25,868 bases of DNA. It comes from a virus. Below the pieces are notes generated by a model that worked only from the letters and a program-made list of their open reading frames with translations, was not told the DNA's origin and searched no databases. The stretch is taken from the IMG/VR virus record IMGVR_UViG_3300022856_000031, positions 1-25,868 of that record. One strand, given 5' to 3'. A program made the translations under genes and the position numbers. The number at the start of each line of letters is the position of its first letter. The stretch's first letter is position 1. Positions 21,248 through 25,868 of the stretch are shown one piece after another.

Positions 21248-22978
21248 ATGCAAAAAGATAAGCTACAGATGGTCGACGAAGATCAAGTTGAGAATGTCGG
21301 CATTATGTCCGGCTTTATGGACGAGATCGACGAGCTGATGAGTGAAATCTCTGACGACGACAGGGAAGAGGGCGAAGACGCCGACATGGCTCGGATGATG
21401 TCGCGCACGCCTGACTCGCCTGAAATCCTGATGAATAACCTTCGCGGAGACATGCGTTCGATTGACGCGCGCCGTGAGGAGCTTGCCGATCTGGTTGGAT
21501 TCCGTGAAGCAGAAGAGACGCCCGAGGGTGTTCTCACATTGTTGCAGTCGGTCCTTGCTCAGCAAGCGGCTGCTCCGCCTATGCCTGCGCCTCAGGGAAT
21601 GCCACAGGGCATGCCTCCTGAAATGGCCGGAATGGCGCCACCGCCTATGCCTGCGGGTCCTGCACCTGCGATGGGCGGTATTGGTGGATTGCCCATGGAC
21701 CAAGGACCTGCGCCTATGGCGATGGCTAACGGAGGCATGGTCCAGTATTTTCAAGACGGTAGCGAGGAGCCAAAAGGCTCTGATCTGGGCGGCGTTACCC
21801 CTAATAGTGGAGCGTATCCGCCCGAAGTTGTGGCCTCGGCCATAGCACGCTATCAAGCGATAATGAATCAGCAGCCTGAAGCCGTGCCTACCCTACAGGC
21901 AGGTATGGATGCAAGCTTGCCTATGTACCAAGAGCTTCTTGGTAGCGATCCGAAGGATACGCAGGCTCAAATGCTGTTTGACATTGGTCAAGCTGCGCTC
22001 GGCTATGCCGGTAATGTTGGCCCTGATGGGCAACCACTTCGCGGCTCTGCTGCGGCAAGACTGGCAGGGGCTACACGTGAACTGCCCGGCCGTATAGGTC
22101 AGCGTGCAGCAGGCATGTCCAAAGAAGCGCAAGCGCTTAAGATGGCAGCACTGCAGGCGGCCCAAGGAGAAAGGACCGCTGCTCAGGAACGCAACTTGGC
22201 CCTTGGTGAGCGTCAGGGTGAAATTTATAAGGATGTGGTCACACAAGAACCTGCAGCAAGAATGTTGACGCCGGAAGAAGTTAGCGTAATGGGCTTGGAC
22301 TCTGAGGCGGGCGCATGGGGCGTGGACGGGAAAGGTAAGCCTTTCTTGGCGGGAGGTCGGACGCCTGCAGGCACTAACATAAGCATGGGTACAAATAAGC
22401 TTGGGGGGAAAGTTGGACAACTGGCCGGCGATCAGCTTAATGCTTCCTACAACGCGGCTAATGGAGCATTGTCAACTAAGAACAGCATTGCTTTAATCAG
22501 GCCTACACTAGAAGCGGAAGACGCTGTGTTTGCAGGACCGTTAAGCGGTGCCCGTTTATATGTCAATAGATTAGGCAGTGTTCTTGGCGTAGAAGGCGCA
22601 ACGGACCAAGAGCGGCTGAATAATACAGTAACCGCAATGCGTACCCTTGCTCAATTTGAATTGCAGGCAGCAGAAGCAATGCGTGGACAGGGTCAGATCA
22701 CAGAAAACGAGCGTAAGTTGATTAGACGAACTGCCGCAGGTGACTTGGCCACTATGACGCAAGAGGAGGTTGTCACGCTCTTAGGTGCCCTCGAAAAAAC
22801 GGCGGATTACAAAATTAATCAACATACCTCACGCTTAGACCACTTTAAGTCAGTTTATTCAGATGACGAGGATACGATGAAAAACCTGAGGCTGTTTGAA
22901 TTAACTGACGTGCCGTTGTTCAGTCCTACTACCGACGTTAGGGAAGCGGCAAGTGCAATTATCCGAGGAGTTGATTAA
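21248..22978 (+). CDS. Putative internal virion/ejection protein
   Basis: From ATG 21248 the protein has 576 residues; starting at GTG 21239 would add three. The N-terminal ~100 residues are very acidic (DEIDELMSEISDDDREEGED). A Pro/Met/Gly-rich linker follows (PPMPAPQGMPQGMPPEMAGM, APPPMPAGPAPAMGG). The rest is helical with AQALKMAALQAAQGERTAAQ and a C-terminal RTLAQFELQAAEAMRGQGQI then TENERKLIRR, which I recognise from large phage virion proteins near the ejection genes. No enzymatic motif is seen. The acidic head and flexible Pro/Met linker suggest interaction with other core proteins or DNA-mimicking charge, but this is inference. Confidence 0.62.
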   Translation: MQKDKLQMVDEDQVENVGIMSGFMDEIDELMSEISDDDREEGEDADMARMMSRTPDSPEILMNNLRGDMRSIDARREELADLVGFREAEETPEGVLTLLQSVLAQQAAAPPMPAPQGMPQGMPPEMAGMAPPPMPAGPAPAMGGIGGLPMDQGPAPMAMANGGMVQYFQDGSEEPKGSDLGGVTPNSGAYPPEVVASAIARYQAIMNQQPEAVPTLQAGMDASLPMYQELLGSDPKDTQAQMLFDIGQAALGYAGNVGPDGQPLRGSAAARLAGATRELPGRIGQRAAGMSKEAQALKMAALQAAQGERTAAQERNLALGERQGEIYKDVVTQEPAARMLTPEEVSVMGLDSEAGAWGVDGKGKPFLAGGRTPAGTNISMGTNKLGGKVGQLAGDQLNASYNAANGALSTKNSIALIRPTLEAEDAVFAGPLSGARLYVNRLGSVLGVEGATDQERLNNTVTAMRTLAQFELQAAEAMRGQGQITENERKLIRRTAAGDLATMTQEEVVTLLGALEKTADYKINQHTSRLDHFKSVYSDDEDTMKNLRLFELTDVPLFSPTTDVREAASAIIRGVD

Positions 22979-22980
22979 AA

Positions 22981-25464
22981 ATGCCGGATACTGCTGAAGA
23001 TTACGCAGGTTGGATCGTAGCCAACGAAGACAAGAAGGGCACGCCTGAATTCGACACCGTTGCGACGGCGTATCAGCAGGCCCTTGACGCTGAGGGAGCT
23101 GCTGTTGCCTCTACGGCTGTCCCTGCACCGACCGAGGACGTTGGCTTTTTGGGCGGTATAAAAGAAACCTTTACCGGCGAACGAAGAACAACCGACGAGA
23201 TTGAAAGGCTGCCTACTTGGCAAAGCATGCCCGAGTTCCAGTCATGGTCTACGGTTTTCCCGGAGCAGGCAAAAGTAGCTGTTGGCACTATGATGGCCCG
23301 CCCTGAAGAAATGAGTAATGTCATTAAGGAGCAGTTTCCTGACATCACTTCTCGAATGGATGAGATGGGAAATCAAATTTTAACGTCCTCGGTAAACGGG
23401 CAGGAATATGTAATCAAGCCGGGTTTTGAGGCAAGTGACATCCCACGCGGACTGTCTTCAGGCGCCCTATTCGCCCTGCTTAAAGGCCGAGGACTTATTC
23501 GTTCGGGTGTAGAAAGTGCGGGGATGCAAGCAGGTTACGAAAGTCTTCAAACTTTATTAGGAGGAGACTTTGGGAAAGCCGACGTAGGCTTAGCCGGTGC
23601 TGCTCCGCCTGCGTTAAAAGCGTTGGGTTTCGCCTTAAAGTTTGGTTACTCAAATACCATAGGTAGGCTGCTTAACAGAAACAGCCCTCCCGCTAACGTG
23701 ACAACCCTGCCAACACTGTCAGACCAAGAGCTTGTTGATGTAGCTAGAAGAGCGGCACAAAACGACAAAGAAGCCATTCGTTTAATGGCAGAAATGGCCG
23801 CGCCTGATGAAAAAGTACTTGCTGCTGCACAGCGCTTAGGTATTGAAGATTTCCTGCAGCCTGACCATTACACCACAGACCAAGGCTTTAGGGAGATTGC
23901 TCAAATTGCAAAATCTGTAAAACCTTCTTCCGTAGGAGCTGCTGAAACACAGGGCCTGCAGAAAGTTGGCCAAAGAGCGTTGGATTTAGTCGAAGAGCTT
24001 GGAGGAACAACAGATTTAAGCAGGGTAAACCAACAAGTACGCCAAACAATGCGTACTACGTTAGATGAATTAGGCCCCGCTGAGACAAGCCAATGGACTA
24101 ACCTCAGAAAAGGGGTTGGCGAATCTATCCGTTTTAACCCATCTAAAATTATTGCCCACTTAGAGGAAAGGATTCAAAAAGTTGGTGGCGAGGTTAGTGA
24201 TTTATCTAACTTAGAGCAGTATGTCTACAATAAATTAATGCCTAGAGAAGTTTACGGGAGAGCGGGCGGGCAAAAAATCTTAGTTTCAATTGACGACCCC
24301 ACGTATACCCTAATAGACGATGTTAGGCGCACCGTGGGCAAAGCTGCAAGGTCACAGGGTGAGTTAGGGGCTAACGCAGACACTGGGATGGCCAAGTTGT
24401 TGTACGGAATCCTAGATTCTGATGTTGCAGCCATTGCCGCTCAAGCAGGGAAACAAGAGTTATACGATGCTGCTAAAGCAACCACTAGACTTATAGTTGG
24501 GCTTGAAAGCGACATGATCTCGTTGTTTGGGAAACAGCTTTCGATGTCGATGGTTGACAACATAAACAACAGCATAAAACAGTTAGCCAAGGGCGACTCG
24601 GACACAATAGTACGGTTAATAAATAATGTGCCGGAAGAAATGCGTGAGCGCGTAGTAACTTCTGGATTAGTGGGAGCATTTGGCAAAGCTACGGCAGACG
24701 GGGCGTTAAATTTCAATAGCTATAAATTATGGTTTGAAGGGCTGCTCCGTAATCGCGTAGCCATGAACACCATGTTTAAATACCTGCCAGAGGGCAGTAG
24801 GCGCCAGTTATTCGACCTTTACCGTGTCTCAAAGGCAGTGAAGTTATCCACTGACCAAAGAGTGCGAACAGGACGACCTATTCAAAAGGGTTTAGAAGAG
24901 GGGGACAGGTTATTAGCCCGCCTTTACGAGGTAGGGAAGCGCACTGCAGTGGGTATTCCAATAGAAGCTGCAGGAGCAACGGTAGGATTGGGGGGTTGGG
25001 GCATAGCTGCAGGCATTACGTCAGCGATAGTTGGCGGCAGAGGAATGAAGGAGACAACCAGTGCGGCATTAGATAGATTAATTGCCTCACCTCAATTTGT
25101 TAATGCAGTCAAACAAGCAGGAACGGCCCAAGAACAGCAGACGGTTAAGGCTTTGGCGGCAACAAAACCATTTGTTCAATTTATGGAATCGGTAGGCCTG
25201 CCTCCAAGTTCTGCTGAGCAGTTCATCTTAAGCGCATTTCAATCAGCACGTGCGGCCGCAGGGGAACAAGAGTTCCCAGTTGAAGCCCCAATCGAAGAGC
25301 CTGCCGCGCCACCTCAGGCTCGAGTCATGCCTAGCGCACCGCAGACCCGTGGCGTGCCCGGCCTTGGTTCAGAGCAACCGGCTCCCGCCGCACCTGCCGT
25401 GGCCCAAGGACCTACGGGTCAAAGCAGCAGGGACATGCTTGAGCAGCTATTCCCCTTTGGCTAA
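22981..25464 (+). CDS. Large putative internal virion/ejection protein
   Basis: At 827 residues this is the longest gene here, starting with GAGGAG ten bases upstream. The N-terminal segment (YAGWIVANEDKKGTPEFDTV, ATAYQQAL) is a short module common at the start of phage internal virion proteins. Hydrophobic stretches occur near 155-170 (GLSSGALFALLKGRGLIRSG) and about 665-690 (GIPIEAAGATVGLGGWGIAA), and the rest is long helical segments. The end is Pro/Ala-rich and closes SSRDMLEQLFPFG. I see no transglycosylase or protease motif. Size, composition and place at the operon end fit a DNA-ejection protein. Its stop codon begins a strong inverted repeat and its 3' end overlaps the opposite-strand gene. 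Confidence 0.65.
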   Translation: MPDTAEDYAGWIVANEDKKGTPEFDTVATAYQQALDAEGAAVASTAVPAPTEDVGFLGGIKETFTGERRTTDEIERLPTWQSMPEFQSWSTVFPEQAKVAVGTMMARPEEMSNVIKEQFPDITSRMDEMGNQILTSSVNGQEYVIKPGFEASDIPRGLSSGALFALLKGRGLIRSGVESAGMQAGYESLQTLLGGDFGKADVGLAGAAPPALKALGFALKFGYSNTIGRLLNRNSPPANVTTLPTLSDQELVDVARRAAQNDKEAIRLMAEMAAPDEKVLAAAQRLGIEDFLQPDHYTTDQGFREIAQIAKSVKPSSVGAAETQGLQKVGQRALDLVEELGGTTDLSRVNQQVRQTMRTTLDELGPAETSQWTNLRKGVGESIRFNPSKIIAHLEERIQKVGGEVSDLSNLEQYVYNKLMPREVYGRAGGQKILVSIDDPTYTLIDDVRRTVGKAARSQGELGANADTGMAKLLYGILDSDVAAIAAQAGKQELYDAAKATTRLIVGLESDMISLFGKQLSMSMVDNINNSIKQLAKGDSDTIVRLINNVPEEMRERVVTSGLVGAFGKATADGALNFNSYKLWFEGLLRNRVAMNTMFKYLPEGSRRQLFDLYRVSKAVKLSTDQRVRTGRPIQKGLEEGDRLLARLYEVGKRTAVGIPIEAAGATVGLGGWGIAAGITSAIVGGRGMKETTSAALDRLIASPQFVNAVKQAGTAQEQQTVKALAATKPFVQFMESVGLPPSSAEQFILSAFQSARAAAGEQEFPVEAPIEEPAAPPQARVMPSAPQTRGVPGLGSEQPAPAAPAVAQGPTGQSSRDMLEQLFPFG

Positions 25465-25868
25465 GGACATGTGGAACTCGTCAACTCGACGCATCCACAT
25501 GTCCTTATAGCCTTGAAACTCGCGGCCTGCGGTGGAGAACTCCGCAGTGCTGCCGTCTGATCGAACCGCCATCAGCACCACCGCGTTGTCTATCTTAGTG
25601 CCGTGCATTTCATCGTGCGCTAAAGCGTAGGCCGCCAACTGACAAAAGTAATCCTCGATCCACTGGCGCTTCTTTGGTTTGTTGCTTTGCTTGAAGTCGA
25701 TGATGGCAGGCTTGTCTCGATAGACGCCGACAAGATCAGTCGTCCCCGCATACTTCTCCGGATAAAACAGAGAAACCTCAGAGCCCCAGATTTCATTGAC
25801 GTTGTGAAAGTAGGTGTTGATGATTTTGTAGCCGAGCTCGTAGCCCTTGCACATCTCCCAGTTTGTCG
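25447..25868 (-). CDS. PD-(D/E)XK nuclease (exonuclease-like), partial
   Basis: Only the C-terminal ~140 residues are visible; the frame is open to the window edge (TNWEM...), so the true start lies beyond. Signature: SEVSLFYPEKYAGTTDLVG with the first catalytic Asp in GTTDLVG, then AIIDFKQSNKPKKRQW with the D-x-K pair, then a Q..AYALAH helix. This is the RecB/Cas4-like PD-(D/E)XK core used by phage exonucleases in DNA degradation or recombination. It runs opposite to all other genes, so it likely begins the replication/nucleotide module. Its last 18 bases overlap the end of the large ejection gene tail to tail, and an inverted repeat lies within its C-terminal codons. Confidence 0.85.
   Translation of the reverse strand, partial: TNWEMCKGYELGYKIINTYFHNVNEIWGSEVSLFYPEKYAGTTDLVGVYRDKPAIIDFKQSNKPKKRQWIEDYFCQLAAYALAHDEMHGTKIDNAVVLMAVRSDGSTAEFSTAGREFQGYKDMWMRRVDEFHMSLAKGE
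25462..25507. repeat. 14-base perfect inverted repeat at operon convergence
   Basis: TAAGGACATGTGGA (25462-25475) pairs perfectly with TCCACATGTCCTTA (25494-25507) across an 18-base loop. The loop itself contains a 4-base pair CGTC (25479-25482)/GACG (25488-25491). The left arm begins with the TAA stop codon of the + strand gene, and the whole element lies within the last codons of the - strand nuclease gene. No T-run follows on either strand, so it is not a classical intrinsic terminator. A bidirectional transcription barrier or RNA-processing hairpin is plausible. Confidence 0.75.

Noticed and set aside
21263-21856. 197-codon - strand open frame opposite the third ejection gene
   Set aside because: Arg/His-rich composition typical of the antisense of an Ala/Gln/Met-rich gene, no start signal, and it lies wholly inside a well-supported + strand gene.

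Overview
This window looks like the structural, host-recognition and lysis half of a tailed bacteriophage genome. It is most likely a short-tailed (podovirus-like) phage of a marine bacterium. Genes on the + strand are packed end to end with ATGA/TAATG/GTGA overlaps. Adaptor-type proteins, a tail hub/nozzle-like protein and very large Ala/Gln-rich putative ejection proteins are present. There is no tape measure, sheath or baseplate gene. Many proteins resemble families I associate with uncultured marine phages and cyanophages. The marine assignment is inference; no host signal such as a tRNA or integration site is visible.

Layout. 1-664: three small basic or glycine-rich proteins, the first cut by the window edge. 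664-2323: two adaptor-like proteins flanking a small Cys-containing protein. 2345-8294: a small virion protein, a 637-residue fibre with internal duplications, a 453-residue protein built from about 18 copies of a 22-residue repeat, a zinc-ribbon protein, and a 662-residue fibre with a glycine-rich tip. 8294-8923: a tail assembly chaperone and a small helical protein. 8925-14240: an accessory island with four consecutive 2OG-Fe(II) oxygenase-like genes, a collagen-like glycine-rich adhesin with 11 cysteines, a second chaperone, two small proteins of unknown role, and a sulfotransferase-like protein. 14280-15526: a lysis cassette with three small (mostly membrane) proteins, a 3-TM holin and a T4-type lysozyme. 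15545-17921: tail hub/nozzle-like protein and two small proteins. 18006-25464: four long genes for probable internal/ejection proteins. 25447-25868, - strand: the C-terminal part of a PD-(D/E)XK nuclease, probably the edge of the DNA-metabolism module, meeting the + strand operon tail to tail.

How the genes may work together. The adaptors, nozzle and ejection proteins build the tail and deliver DNA. The two fibre/adhesin-plus-chaperone pairs (6306-8656 and 11258-13279) give two host-binding cassettes. Between and after them lie enzymes able in principle to hydroxylate or sulfate something. The most attractive, unproven idea is that these enzymes modify the Gly-X-Pro-rich adhesin or the host-surface structure it contacts. 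This oxygenase/adhesin/sulfotransferase island is the best candidate for an undescribed system.

There is no gene-free stretch above 300 bases; the longest gap is 84 bases (17922-18005). I see no tRNA, rRNA, CRISPR array, insertion sequence, integrase or attachment site. Family names are from recognition of sequence patterns, not from a database search.
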